This document shows, piece after piece, positions 33,588 to 41,783 of a stretch of DNA of 47,216 nt. Source of the stretch: Lachnospiraceae bacterium UBA3866 (lineage in GTDB: Bacteria > Bacillota > Clostridia > Lachnospirales > Lachnospiraceae). Under the pieces are notes generated by a model that saw only the letters and a program-made list of their open reading frames with translations, did no database searches and had not been told where the DNA came from. A program made the translations under genes and the position numbers. The stretch is from NCBI GenBank assembly GCA_002392345.1, contig DGGU01000034.1, positions 1 to 47,216 of the forward strand. The letters run 5' to 3'. The number at the start of each line of letters is the position of its first letter. The first letter of the stretch is position 1.

Positions 33588-35630
33588 ATGAAAAAGTTGA
33601 ATTCAAAAGGTAATATATATGTATATCTAAATTGGCCAATCATACTTGCAATATATCTAATCGTTGCGGTCACGGTAGTGTATTTTGTTGATAAAAATGC
33701 AGGGCTTGTAATGGCTCTTTTTACTTTTTTCTATATTCTTTTTGCCTTGTATCTTAGATTAGTTAAGTTTAATTATCTTAATTCATCACTGATGAAGATA
33801 GCGGAACAGGTGGCTGAGAAGCAGAAGCTGTATTATGATAAGATGGACTCTCCTCATGCTGTATTAGATGGTGATGGTAGAATCTTATGGGCTAACGATG
33901 CCTTTCTATCAATTTCCAATGAGATATCAGTTGGCAAAAATATAAAAGAATACTTCGTGGAACTTAATAGCGACATATTGATGAGTATAAGCGAAGAGAA
34001 GGTGGACTTACTTACTTCTTTTGAGAATAGAAAGTATAGAGCTCACTTAAGGCAAGTTTCACTTGATAGCAATCAAAAGAAATATAAAATATATGATGAA
34101 AATGATAAACTTACGATGCTTTTCTTATCTGATGAGACTGATTATTATGACTTAAAGCAAGAATTTGATGATAACAAGCAAGTCACAGGCTTTATATATA
34201 TAGATAACTTCTATGAGATTGCAGAGAGCATGGAAGATTCTAAAGCGTCTATGCTTATAGCAATGGTTGATAGGAAACTTACAAGATATATATCATATAA
34301 CACCGGAGTTATAAAGAAACTTGAGAAGGATAAATATTTCTTCGTTACAACTAAGAAAGCAATCGAAGAGATGATGGAAACTAGATTTTCTATACTTGAC
34401 CAGACGAAAGAGATCATAGGCGGAGATAACATACCATTGACTCTCTCTATTGGTGTAGGATATGAAGGAAAAAGTGTAGAGAGCAATCATGATCTTGCAA
34501 GAGTTGCTATTGATATGGCACTTGGCCGTGGTGGCGATCAGGCAGTTGTCAAAAAAGGACAAGAGACTTATTTCTATGGGGGAAAGTCTGCATCTGCAAC
34601 AACCAATGTGCGAGTTCGTTCAAGAGTTAAAGCTACTTCATTTAGAGAGATACTTGATACCAAAGATCAGATATTAATTATGGGTCATGAGAATGGTGAC
34701 TTTGATTCATTTGGTGCAAGCGTAGGAGCATACATCATGGCTAAGCAATTAGGCAAAGATGCTCATATAGTTATCAATTCTCTTACCAACGCAGTAGAAG
34801 AGATGAAAAATAAATATGTAGAGAGCGATAATTATAGTAAAGATATGTTTATAAGTGGTGATGAAGCACTTAGTATCTCAGATAGTGAGACACTTCTTAT
34901 AATTGTAGATCATAATACAAGCAAGATCTCTGATGAAAAGAGACTTTTTGATAAAGGGCTTGATATCGTTGTATTTGACCATCATAGAGTTGGCAAGAAT
35001 TCAATTAATGATGCAATCTTATCTTATATAGACGCTGGAGCATCATCTACGTGTGAACTTATAACAGATGTTATGATATATTTTGATGATAGGGCCAAGA
35101 TAAGACCGCTTGAAGGTGACACTATGCTTGCAGGCATGGTAGTTGATACACAGTATTTTACTTATCAGACATCAGCTAAGACTTTTGAAGCGGCTGCATT
35201 TTTGAGGAAAAAAGGCGCAGATTCAGATCGAGTTAGAAAACTTTTAAGAGTGGACGCTGATTTTGAGATGCTTAAGAATCGAGTAGTATCAGAGACTGAG
35301 TATTATAAGAAGGTCTATGCTATCGCAAAGATTGAAAATGCATCAAGTAATATAGAATTGTCTGTTGCTAAAGCAGAGATAGCCAATGAACTTGTAGGCA
35401 TAAAAGGCATTAAGGCAAGCTTTGTCATAACAAAAGAAGATGATAAATATATGATCTCAAGTAGATCTATGGATGATGTCAACGTTCAGCTTCTTATGGA
35501 GAAACTTGGTGGTGGAGGACATAGAAGTTCAGCTGGGGCTGATATCGTAGCAAAATCATATGATGAGGTTATTGATGCGATAAAGGGCGTTATAGACGAG
35601 GCTGAAAAAGAGGAGGGGGATAGTGAATGA
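33588..35630 (+). CDS. gdpP: GdpP-like c-di-AMP phosphodiesterase
   Basis: Breaks down c-di-AMP at the membrane. The 680-residue product has two N-terminal membrane helices (about residues 15-60), a PAS domain (~75-150), a degenerate GGDEF domain (~165-320) and a DHH/DHHA1 phosphodiesterase. The DHH part shows 'GHENGDFDSFGASVGAY' and 'VVFDHHRVGKNSI', and 'EKLGGGGHRSSAGADI' marks DHHA1. It forms the conserved gdpP-rplI-dnaB group and balances cdaA/cdaR in the same window. The ATG at 33588 is chosen over a GTG at 33570, which lies in the -10 region; no ribosome site is present. Confidence 0.94.
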   Translation: MKKLNSKGNIYVYLNWPIILAIYLIVAVTVVYFVDKNAGLVMALFTFFYILFALYLRLVKFNYLNSSLMKIAEQVAEKQKLYYDKMDSPHAVLDGDGRILWANDAFLSISNEISVGKNIKEYFVELNSDILMSISEEKVDLLTSFENRKYRAHLRQVSLDSNQKKYKIYDENDKLTMLFLSDETDYYDLKQEFDDNKQVTGFIYIDNFYEIAESMEDSKASMLIAMVDRKLTRYISYNTGVIKKLEKDKYFFVTTKKAIEEMMETRFSILDQTKEIIGGDNIPLTLSIGVGYEGKSVESNHDLARVAIDMALGRGGDQAVVKKGQETYFYGGKSASATTNVRVRSRVKATSFREILDTKDQILIMGHENGDFDSFGASVGAYIMAKQLGKDAHIVINSLTNAVEEMKNKYVESDNYSKDMFISGDEALSISDSETLLIIVDHNTSKISDEKRLFDKGLDIVVFDHHRVGKNSINDAILSYIDAGASSTCELITDVMIYFDDRAKIRPLEGDTMLAGMVVDTQYFTYQTSAKTFEAAAFLRKKGADSDRVRKLLRVDADFEMLKNRVVSETEYYKKVYAIAKIENASSNIELSVAKAEIANELVGIKGIKASFVITKEDDKYMISSRSMDDVNVQLLMEKLGGGGHRSSAGADIVAKSYDEVIDAIKGVIDEAEKEEGDSE

Positions 35631-36073
35631 AAGTAGTACTTCTTGAGAATATAAAGAAACTCGGAAAAAAAGACGAAATAGTTGAAGTAAGTGATGGCTA
35701 TGCAAGGAATGTGCTTATAGCTAAAGGTCAAGCTCTTCCAGCAACTAATGAAAATTTAAACAATTTAAAATTAAAAAATAAAAACGAAGAAAAGAAAGAA
35801 GAGAATATACGAAGGATGGCAAGTAATGATAAGTTGACACTTGAATCAGAAGTTATAACGTTAGGAATTAAAGCAGGTGCCAATGGTAAAACTTTTGGCT
35901 CTATAACTTCTAAAGAGATAGCAGAAGCAATTAAGGGTAAGGTACAATTAGATATTGATAAGAAAGATATATTGCTTGATGAGAGCATCAAAAATATTGG
36001 TAAGTATGATGTAAAGATAAGATTACATAAGGATATCATAGCAACTATAAAATTGGAGGTTACTGAAATATAA
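35627..36073 (+). CDS. rplI: 50S ribosomal protein L9
   Basis: A 148-residue L9, complete with both domains: the N-terminal 'MKVVLLENIKKLGKKDEIVE' and 'VSDGYARNVLIAKGQALPA', a long charged connecting helix, and the C-terminal rRNA-binding part ('FGSITSKEIAEAI', 'IGKYDVKIRLHKDI'). A very strong GAGGAGGGGG ribosome site lies in the end of gdpP and the ATG overlaps the gdpP stop. Its last base overlaps the start of dnaB. Confidence 0.97.
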   Translation: MKVVLLENIKKLGKKDEIVEVSDGYARNVLIAKGQALPATNENLNNLKLKNKNEEKKEENIRRMASNDKLTLESEVITLGIKAGANGKTFGSITSKEIAEAIKGKVQLDIDKKDILLDESIKNIGKYDVKIRLHKDIIATIKLEVTEI

Positions 36074-37491
36074 TGGCTAGCGATATACTAGAAAAAGCAA
36101 GTAATAGGATGCCACATAATTTAGAGGCCGAACGAGCGGTTCTCGGTTGCCTTCTTCAAGACAATGAGGTGATCGATGAAGTCTTCGCTACTATAAGTAG
36201 TGAGATGTTTTATGATTCTCTGAACAGCGCAGTGTTCCATAGCATAGGAGAACTTAAATTAGAAGGACAAGATGCTGATGCTATCACTGTAAAAGACCAA
36301 GCGAAGACTAATCTTAGAATTATGTCTAAGAAAGTTGAGAGAATAAGAGATAGGGCAAGGAAGAGAGAAGGTATAACTGAAAGTTCTCTTTCTGACAGTT
36401 ATTTTGCAGATTTATTAAAAGATGCTGCATTTTCTACCAATGTGATGTCTTACTGCAATATAATTAAAGAGAAATATATCTTAAGAAAGGCAATAGAGAC
36501 ATCCAATAGAATAATAGATGAATGCAGTGGCAGTGAAATGTCCGCAGATGAGATCTGCAATGTAGCACAAGACGAATTTTACAAATTAAGTTCTTCTAAC
36601 GATGATAAGAGTTATGTGAAAGCTTCATCGCTTCTTCCTTCAATATTCGACGATATTGCGGAAGCTATCAAGACACCTGGTGGCATAACAGGAGTCAAGA
36701 CTTCATATAGACAACTTGATGAGATGACCGCAGGTTTTCAGAGGACTGATATGATTATACTTGCAGGAAGACCTGGCATGGGAAAGACTACATTTGCGCT
36801 CAATCTTGCATATAATATATGTAGTGTTGAAAATGTGAGTGCAGCGTTTTTCTCACTTGAGATGACAAAGGCACAGCTTGTTAAAAAGATCTTATCTGAT
36901 TTAAGTGGAGTATCAAGTACTGATATGAGATCGGGTAAAGTTAGTGATGCGAAGATGAACGATCTTCTTGAAGCAGCAAGGATGCTTGAGAATAAAAAAC
37001 TTTTCATCAATGATAATTCATATGTTACTATAGCGGATCTACGAAACAAGTGCATGAAGATACAAAAAAAAGAAGGGCTTGATATAGTATTTATCGACTA
37101 TCTCCAACTTATGCATGCAGGGACTAATTATAGAAATAGTAGCAATAGTAGAAATGGTTTTCAATCAAGACAGGAGGAGATAGCTGAGATATCAAGAAAC
37201 ATTAAAGGACTTGCCAAGGATTTAAATGTCCCTATAGTAGCACTTTCGCAATTAAGCCGTGAAGTAGAAAATAGAAAGGATGAGAAACCTCAGCTTTCTG
37301 ATATACGTGAGTCAGGAGCTATAGAGCAAGATGCAGATGTAATTATGTTTTTAAGTAAACCGAAAGAAGAAGAAAAGCAAGATGCTATCAATTTAATTAT
37401 AGCTAAACATAGAAATGGTAGCACTGGGGAGATAAGCTTCAAGTTCGATAAAGCAACTTCAAGAATAAAAGAGTGGGACAAGAATAACTAA
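36073..37491 (+). CDS. dnaB: Replicative DNA helicase DnaB
   Basis: The 472-residue hexameric helicase of the replication fork. The N-terminal domain starts 'MPHNLEAERAVLGCLLQDNE'. The RecA-like part has Walker A 'ILAGRPGMGKTTFALN', 'AAFFSLEMTKAQLVKKIL', Walker B 'LDIVFIDYLQLMH', 'IVALSQLSREVENR' and the arginine-finger region 'IIAKHRNGSTGEISFKFD'. The linker between about residues 78 and 110 is unusual: a Lys/Arg-rich stretch ('SKKVERIRDRARKREG') replaces the common Gly-Gly-X2-Tyr-Leu segment. GGAGG precedes the ATG. Its stop overlaps the murF start. Confidence 0.95.
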   Translation: MASDILEKASNRMPHNLEAERAVLGCLLQDNEVIDEVFATISSEMFYDSLNSAVFHSIGELKLEGQDADAITVKDQAKTNLRIMSKKVERIRDRARKREGITESSLSDSYFADLLKDAAFSTNVMSYCNIIKEKYILRKAIETSNRIIDECSGSEMSADEICNVAQDEFYKLSSSNDDKSYVKASSLLPSIFDDIAEAIKTPGGITGVKTSYRQLDEMTAGFQRTDMIILAGRPGMGKTTFALNLAYNICSVENVSAAFFSLEMTKAQLVKKILSDLSGVSSTDMRSGKVSDAKMNDLLEAARMLENKKLFINDNSYVTIADLRNKCMKIQKKEGLDIVFIDYLQLMHAGTNYRNSSNSRNGFQSRQEEIAEISRNIKGLAKDLNVPIVALSQLSREVENRKDEKPQLSDIRESGAIEQDADVIMFLSKPKEEEKQDAINLIIAKHRNGSTGEISFKFDKATSRIKEWDKNN

Positions 37492-39077
37492 TGTATATCT
37501 ATAGATATTTGATAGCTTGCGTAGTTATCATGGCACTTACCTTACTTTCGCAAGTGCATATCATACAACTTAATTCTTATAATCTTGATCAACAGCTACT
37601 ATGGTATAAGAAGAATAAAGTTTCTTTCGTGATGAACCTTGTTATGCTTATATCAGCTATACTTTATTATGAGCTTCATTTTATTCCAGCATATTTTGTA
37701 GTTATAATTTCAATTTTTGGACTTCTTATAGAAAACTTACCAAGAAAGCGGAAAAAGAAATTAGTTTATACAAAAAGGGTAATAAGGCTCATTTTTTTGT
37801 GCTCAGTATTTTTTATACTTACACTAATTCCTGCTTTGGTATATAAAAATGAATTTGGGCTAAAGTATGCTATGTATGGGCTTGCGCTATCGCCACTTAT
37901 AGTTTTCATAGCATATCTCATATTATTGCCTATTGAAAATGGCTTCAGAAGAAATTTTATGAATGAGGCTAAGAATATAATAGATAGAAATACGGATTTA
38001 TATACGATAGGTATTACAGGAAGCTTTGGAAAAACCAGTGTGAAGCATTATGTAGATAGGCTTCTTAAGATAAAGTATTCAACTTGTATGACACCAGAAA
38101 GTTTTAATACTGCCATGGGAGCTACTCTCACTATAAAAAATGAACTTAGGAATATAAACGAAATTTTTGTCTGTGAGATGGGGGCAAGAAGAGTTAGCGA
38201 TATAAAAGAGATATGCAATATAGTATCACCTTATGGATGTATAATTACTGATGTGGGCAACATGCATCTAGATACATTTAAGACGATAGACAATGTGCTT
38301 AAAACTAAGTTTGAGCTAGTAGATAGTATGTCACATAAAGATATAATAATAGACAAATGGGGTGAAGGTATTATACTTCTTAACGGTGATAATGGGCTAA
38401 TTAGAGAAGAGGCAGAAAGTTATAATTTTACTAATAAAAAGGTATATTTTTATGGGCTAAATCCGGATAATGATTTCTATGCAGCTAATATATCTGGCGG
38501 AAGTGACGGAACTACTTTTTACTTTAAATCAACAATTAATGATTTTGATGAAATAAAGATAAAAACAAGACTGCTTGGTAATTATAATGTAGTCAATCTT
38601 GTGGCGGCCATATCTTATGCATTGCTTCTTAAGGTGAGAAAAGAAGATATAATAAAAGAAGTAGAAAATATAGAGACAGTGGCACATAGATTACAGCTTC
38701 TTAGTTATGACAAGGATAATCTTATAATAGATGATGCATATAATTCTAATCCTAAAGGTGCAAGAAACGCTATAGATGTACTAAAGACCTTTGATGGGTA
38801 TAAAAAGATAATTATAACACCTGGTATGGTTGAACTTAATGATAAGCAAGATCTTGAAAATGAAGATTTTGCAAAGTATGCAGGTGAGGTAGTGGACTAT
38901 GCTATAGTAGTTGGACATACCAATAAGATACCACTTAAAAATGGCTTTGAAAAAAGTATGACAGATGAAAAAGTAATATGCATTGATAAAGTTGAGGATG
39001 CAATAAGTTTTGTAAGAGAGAGCATCGAAGGTAAAAAGGTAATCTTACTTGAAAATGATTTGTCAGATAATTATTAG
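37491..39077 (+). CDS. MurF-like ligase with N-terminal membrane domain
   Basis: A 528-residue Mur ligase. Residues 1-150 hold about five membrane segments. The ATP-binding core follows: 'IGITGSFGKTSVKHYVDRLL' at about 172, 'CEMGARRVSDIKEICNIVSP', 'TDVGNMHLDTFKTIDNV', and the MurF-type signature 'IIDDAYNSNPKGARNAIDVL'. MurF adds D-Ala-D-Ala to the UDP-MurNAc-tripeptide; the next gene, ddl, makes that dipeptide. The usual soluble N-terminal substrate-binding domain of MurF is missing and the membrane domain takes its place. It may be the cell's MurF or a paralogue acting on a membrane-held substrate. TAATG overlap with dnaB; no clear ribosome site. Confidence 0.85.
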   Translation: MYIYRYLIACVVIMALTLLSQVHIIQLNSYNLDQQLLWYKKNKVSFVMNLVMLISAILYYELHFIPAYFVVIISIFGLLIENLPRKRKKKLVYTKRVIRLIFLCSVFFILTLIPALVYKNEFGLKYAMYGLALSPLIVFIAYLILLPIENGFRRNFMNEAKNIIDRNTDLYTIGITGSFGKTSVKHYVDRLLKIKYSTCMTPESFNTAMGATLTIKNELRNINEIFVCEMGARRVSDIKEICNIVSPYGCIITDVGNMHLDTFKTIDNVLKTKFELVDSMSHKDIIIDKWGEGIILLNGDNGLIREEAESYNFTNKKVYFYGLNPDNDFYAANISGGSDGTTFYFKSTINDFDEIKIKTRLLGNYNVVNLVAAISYALLLKVRKEDIIKEVENIETVAHRLQLLSYDKDNLIIDDAYNSNPKGARNAIDVLKTFDGYKKIIITPGMVELNDKQDLENEDFAKYAGEVVDYAIVVGHTNKIPLKNGFEKSMTDEKVICIDKVEDAISFVRESIEGKKVILLENDLSDNY

Positions 39078-39098
39078 AATAGGAGCTAAGGAGTAATT

Positions 39099-40304
39099 AT
39101 GAGATTGAATGTGGCAGTGATTTTCGGAGGTAGATCGACAGAGCACGAAGTCTCTATCATATCTGCACTTCAGACAATTGAAAACATGGATAATGAAAAG
39201 TATAATGTCATCCCTTTGTATGTTGATAAGAAAGGAGACTTTTATTTTTCAAAAGAAAACTTGCTCATCGATTCTAAGAACTATAAAGATATAAAATCAC
39301 TTTTAAGCAGCTGCACCAATGTCTATTTTGTAAAAGAAAAAAATAATACTTATATCAGAAGTGTAAGCAGTGGATTTTTTGGGAGTTCTATAAACCAAGT
39401 AATAGATGTTGCATTCCCGGTTGTCCACGGAACTAATGTCGAAGATGGCAATCTACAAGGATTCTTGCACACTTTAAATCTTCCAGTAGTTGGACCTGAT
39501 GTTCTAGCAGCGGGAGTTAGTATGGATAAGTATGTTATGAAAGAATATGTGAAGTCTCTTGGCATACCTGTTATAGACGCAGTTCGTATTGATAAAAATG
39601 ATTATGATGATATCGATAAGTTAGTTAGTATGCTTGAGTCAAAGATAGGATATCCTATGATAGTAAAGCCTGTCAATCTTGGATCAAGTATCGGGATTAA
39701 GAAGGCTAAAGATAAAGAAAGTCTTAGAGATGCACTTGATTTAGCTTTTTCTTTTGCGAGCATAGTTTTAGTTGAAAAGGCTATAGAAAATTTGCGTGAG
39801 ATAAATTGTGCAGTACTTGGCGATAAATTTGATGCGATTACAAGTGCTTTAGAAGAGCCTTTTGGAAATGATGAGATACTTTCATTTGCTGATAAGTATA
39901 TGAGCGGTGGTAAAGGTGGTAAGGTTAGTAATGGATCAAAAATGGGAAAAGGAACTAAAAGTGTAGGTGTTGGGGCAAAATCAGGCATGGCAAGTTTAAA
40001 GCGTAAAATCCCTGCAGATATAGACGAAAAAATAGGCGAAGAGATAAAGAAATATGCAAAAGATATATTTAAGTACCTTGGCTGTACTGGAGTTTCAAGG
40101 ATAGATTTTATTATAGATAAGGATACTAACCATATATATGCCAATGAGATAAATCCTATACCAGGCTCTCTATCTTACTATCTTTTTGAACCTATGGGCA
40201 TAAAATATAAAGAGCTTATAGATCGTCTAATTAGCATAGCCTTAGATAATTATAAAAGAGAAGAAAGGCTTGAATTTACATTTAGAAACAATCTATTGCA
40301 ATGA
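39099..40304 (+). CDS. ddl: D-alanine-D-alanine ligase
   Basis: Joins two D-Ala for the peptidoglycan stem. The 401-residue ATP-grasp enzyme shows 'VIFGGRSTEHEVSIISALQT', 'FPVVHGTNVEDGNLQGFL', 'YPMIVKPVNLGSSIGIKKA' and 'IYANEINPIPGSLSYYLFEP' with metal ligands. Residues about 266-300 carry a Gly/Lys/Ser-rich insertion ('SGGKGGKVSNGSKMGKG'...) in the loop before 'MASLKRKIPAD' that is longer than in most Ddl. This loop lies by the active site in the family. AAGGAG precedes the ATG, and the stop overlaps the start of engB as ATGA. Confidence 0.93.
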   Translation: MRLNVAVIFGGRSTEHEVSIISALQTIENMDNEKYNVIPLYVDKKGDFYFSKENLLIDSKNYKDIKSLLSSCTNVYFVKEKNNTYIRSVSSGFFGSSINQVIDVAFPVVHGTNVEDGNLQGFLHTLNLPVVGPDVLAAGVSMDKYVMKEYVKSLGIPVIDAVRIDKNDYDDIDKLVSMLESKIGYPMIVKPVNLGSSIGIKKAKDKESLRDALDLAFSFASIVLVEKAIENLREINCAVLGDKFDAITSALEEPFGNDEILSFADKYMSGGKGGKVSNGSKMGKGTKSVGVGAKSGMASLKRKIPADIDEKIGEEIKKYAKDIFKYLGCTGVSRIDFIIDKDTNHIYANEINPIPGSLSYYLFEPMGIKYKELIDRLISIALDNYKREERLEFTFRNNLLQ

Positions 40305-40885
40305 AGATAAATGATATAAAACTTGATAAGGTGGTGGGCTTAAACTCTAAGATTCCAAAGCACAGTTTTAAAGAGTTTGTATTAGTTGGGAGATCCAATG
40401 TAGGGAAGTCATCCTTCATCAATGCTGTAAGTAATAGAAAGAACTATGCTCATACATCATCTACACCAGGAAAGACACGGACTATCAATTATTATCTTGC
40501 GAATGATAAGTTCTATATAGTAGACTTGCCAGGATATGGATTTGCAAAAGCGAGTGCCTCTGAGCAAAACGCTTGGGCCACATTCGTCAATAAATACTTA
40601 TCAACGAGTGAGATGATAGAAGAGATTATAATGATAATTGATATAAGACATCCTGCAAGCGACAAAGATAGGCAGATGTATGAATGGATAGTTACGAATA
40701 CAGGTTTTGAACCGATTATAATTGCTACCAAACTTGATAAGATAAAAAAAAGAGAAGTAGATTACAATGTGAGAATTATAAGAGAATCTATAGGGGCAAG
40801 CGATGATTGTACTATCATACCATTTTCTGCAGAAGATAAAGAAGGCGTGAAAGATTTTCTTAAGATAATTGAAGACCTAATATAG
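40301..40885 (+). CDS. engB: Ribosome biogenesis GTPase EngB (YsxC/YihA)
   Basis: A 194-residue GTPase for assembly of the 50S subunit. All G motifs are present: G1 'VGRSNVGKSSFINAVSNR', G2 'TSSTPGKTRTINYYL' , G3 'IVDLPGYGFAKAS', G4 'IIATKLDKIKKREVD' and G5 'IPFSAEDKEGVKDFL'. Translation is coupled to ddl by a four-base overlap. It ends the gdpP-to-engB run. Confidence 0.95.
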   Translation: MKINDIKLDKVVGLNSKIPKHSFKEFVLVGRSNVGKSSFINAVSNRKNYAHTSSTPGKTRTINYYLANDKFYIVDLPGYGFAKASASEQNAWATFVNKYLSTSEMIEEIIMIIDIRHPASDKDRQMYEWIVTNTGFEPIIIATKLDKIKKREVDYNVRIIRESIGASDDCTIIPFSAEDKEGVKDFLKIIEDLI

Positions 40886-40894
40886 CTTCATTAA

Positions 40895-40925
40895 GCCCCT
40901 TAAAAGATACAGGGGCCTTTAAAAA
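40895..40925. terminator. Terminator between engB and XRE genes
   Basis: GCCCCT at 40895-40900 pairs with AGGGGC at 40911-40916 around TAAAAGATAC, followed by CTTTAAAAATTT. The short stem makes it moderate; A/T runs on both sides would let it serve both convergent genes. Confidence 0.6.
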
Positions 40926-40926
40926 T

Positions 40927-41265
40927 TTATCCTTTGGTCTTATCTATGAATCGTATAAGCTGACTGATTGTGCTTCTAAAAAGAAAATCTGATCTGTAAA
41001 GTCTAAGTATGGTCATCTCGTAAGAGTTGACCTTTTTAAATTCAACATCATTTTCAGCAATAAGATACGAGATATTACATTGATAAATTTTAGCGAGAAC
41101 GTATAGAGTTTTTACAGAGGGGACAGCATTGCCTTGTTCCCATTTGTATAGACTTTGTGAACTATAGTCAAGATTGTTATTTTTTAATCTTTCTATGACT
41201 TCATCAGTAGAAAGGTGTGTGATTTTTCTTAGAGTTTTAAGTCTTATAGAGAGTTTAGTTTCCAT
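40927..41265 (-). CDS. XRE-family regulator (second of a pair)
   Basis: A 112-residue protein with an N-terminal XRE-type helix-turn-helix ('LSIRLKTLRKITHLSTDEVI', then 'SSQSLYKWEQGNAVPSVKTL', 'YVLAKIYQCNISYLIAE') and a C-terminal tail of about 45 residues without a known domain. The ATG at 41265 is chosen since AGGAG lies ten bases upstream; the longer frame from 41295 starts inside the first gene's coding region. It overlaps the upstream XRE gene by 11 bases. The two share an uncommon 'S-X2-(T/S)-X-Y-K-W-E' recognition region, implying duplication. Confidence 0.85.
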   Translation of the reverse strand: METKLSIRLKTLRKITHLSTDEVIERLKNNNLDYSSQSLYKWEQGNAVPSVKTLYVLAKIYQCNISYLIAENDVEFKKVNSYEMTILRLYRSDFLFRSTISQLIRFIDKTKG

Positions 41266-41629
41266 AAACACTTTTCTCCTCATCAATTTTTGCAAGTAAG
41301 AGAACCATCTTCTTAAACGATTTCACAGTGTGAAGATAAGATATGAGTTTTAATTCAGAATCGCTTAATGCTTGGATGTGAGATCTTTCGTTAAAGAAGG
41401 TTTCGACCCCGACATTATATATCGTAGAAAGTACATTGAGTGATTTTATGTCAGGAGTAATCGTGTCGCTTTCCCACTTGTAGATAGTTTTGATAGAAAC
41501 AGGGAAGTTAAGATCGTCAAATAGTGAACTAAGTCTTCTGACAGACAATCCGTTTTGCTGTCGTAAAATTTTTAGAACATAGCCTAGTCTAATCTTCGTG
41601 GCGTAATTCTTTTTTGCTTTATCTTTCAT
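41255..41629 (-). CDS. XRE-family regulator (first of a pair)
   Basis: A 124-residue protein with an XRE-type helix-turn-helix at about residues 14-75: 'LGYVLKILRQQNGLSVRRLS', 'VSIKTIYKWESDTITPDIKS', 'LNVLSTIYNVGVETFF'. The C-terminal part ('LSDSELKLISYLHTVKS') resembles that of the second gene, so the pair look paralogous and might form heterodimers. AAAGGAGG at about 41636-41643 (minus) is its ribosome site. It is transcribed away from the candidate RNA gene at 41784. Confidence 0.85.
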   Translation of the reverse strand: MKDKAKKNYATKIRLGYVLKILRQQNGLSVRRLSSLFDDLNFPVSIKTIYKWESDTITPDIKSLNVLSTIYNVGVETFFNERSHIQALSDSELKLISYLHTVKSFKKMVLLLAKIDEEKSVYGN

Positions 41630-41662
41630 AAAGCGCCTCCTTTATCTGCCCTCCTATAAAAA

Positions 41663-41691
41663 ATTATATAATATTGTGACACTTTCAATAA
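41663..41691 (-). promoter_or_regulatory. Probable promoter of the XRE pair
   Basis: On the minus strand TATAAT lies at 41668-41663, with TTATTG at 41691-41686 and a 17-base spacer. The -10 box is perfect and the -35 box poor, as is common for regulated promoters. Confidence 0.5.
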
Positions 41692-41700
41692 AAGGTTTTA

Positions 41701-41730
41701 AGATTTTATGAAAAATCTGGCAAATCTGTG
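41701..41730. promoter_or_regulatory. Operator-like repeats between divergent promoters
   Basis: AGATTTT (41701-41707) and AAAATCT (41712-41718) form a perfect 7-bp inverted repeat with a four-base gap. The adjoining AAATCTGGC (41713-41721) and AAATCTGTG (41722-41730) are tandem direct repeats agreeing at 7 of 9 bases. The cluster sits between the XRE promoter and the RNA promoter, as an operator for the XRE proteins might. Confidence 0.4.
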
Positions 41731-41748
41731 AAAATGACTTATTATTTA

Positions 41749-41777
41749 TTGACTAAAAAGCCCAAGTCTACTATAAT
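41749..41777 (+). promoter_or_regulatory. Sigma-A promoter of candidate non-coding RNA
   Basis: TTGACT at 41749-41754, a 17-base spacer and a perfect TATAAT at 41772-41777. No coding sequence follows on this strand before the convergent ruvB gene, so it should drive a non-coding transcript from about 41784. Confidence 0.75.
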
Positions 41778-41783
41778 AAGTAT

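Noticed and set aside
40927..41629. XRE pair as a phage remnant or toxin-antitoxin module
   Set aside because: No integrase, structural phage gene or toxin-like partner is visible; the flanks are engB and ruvB.
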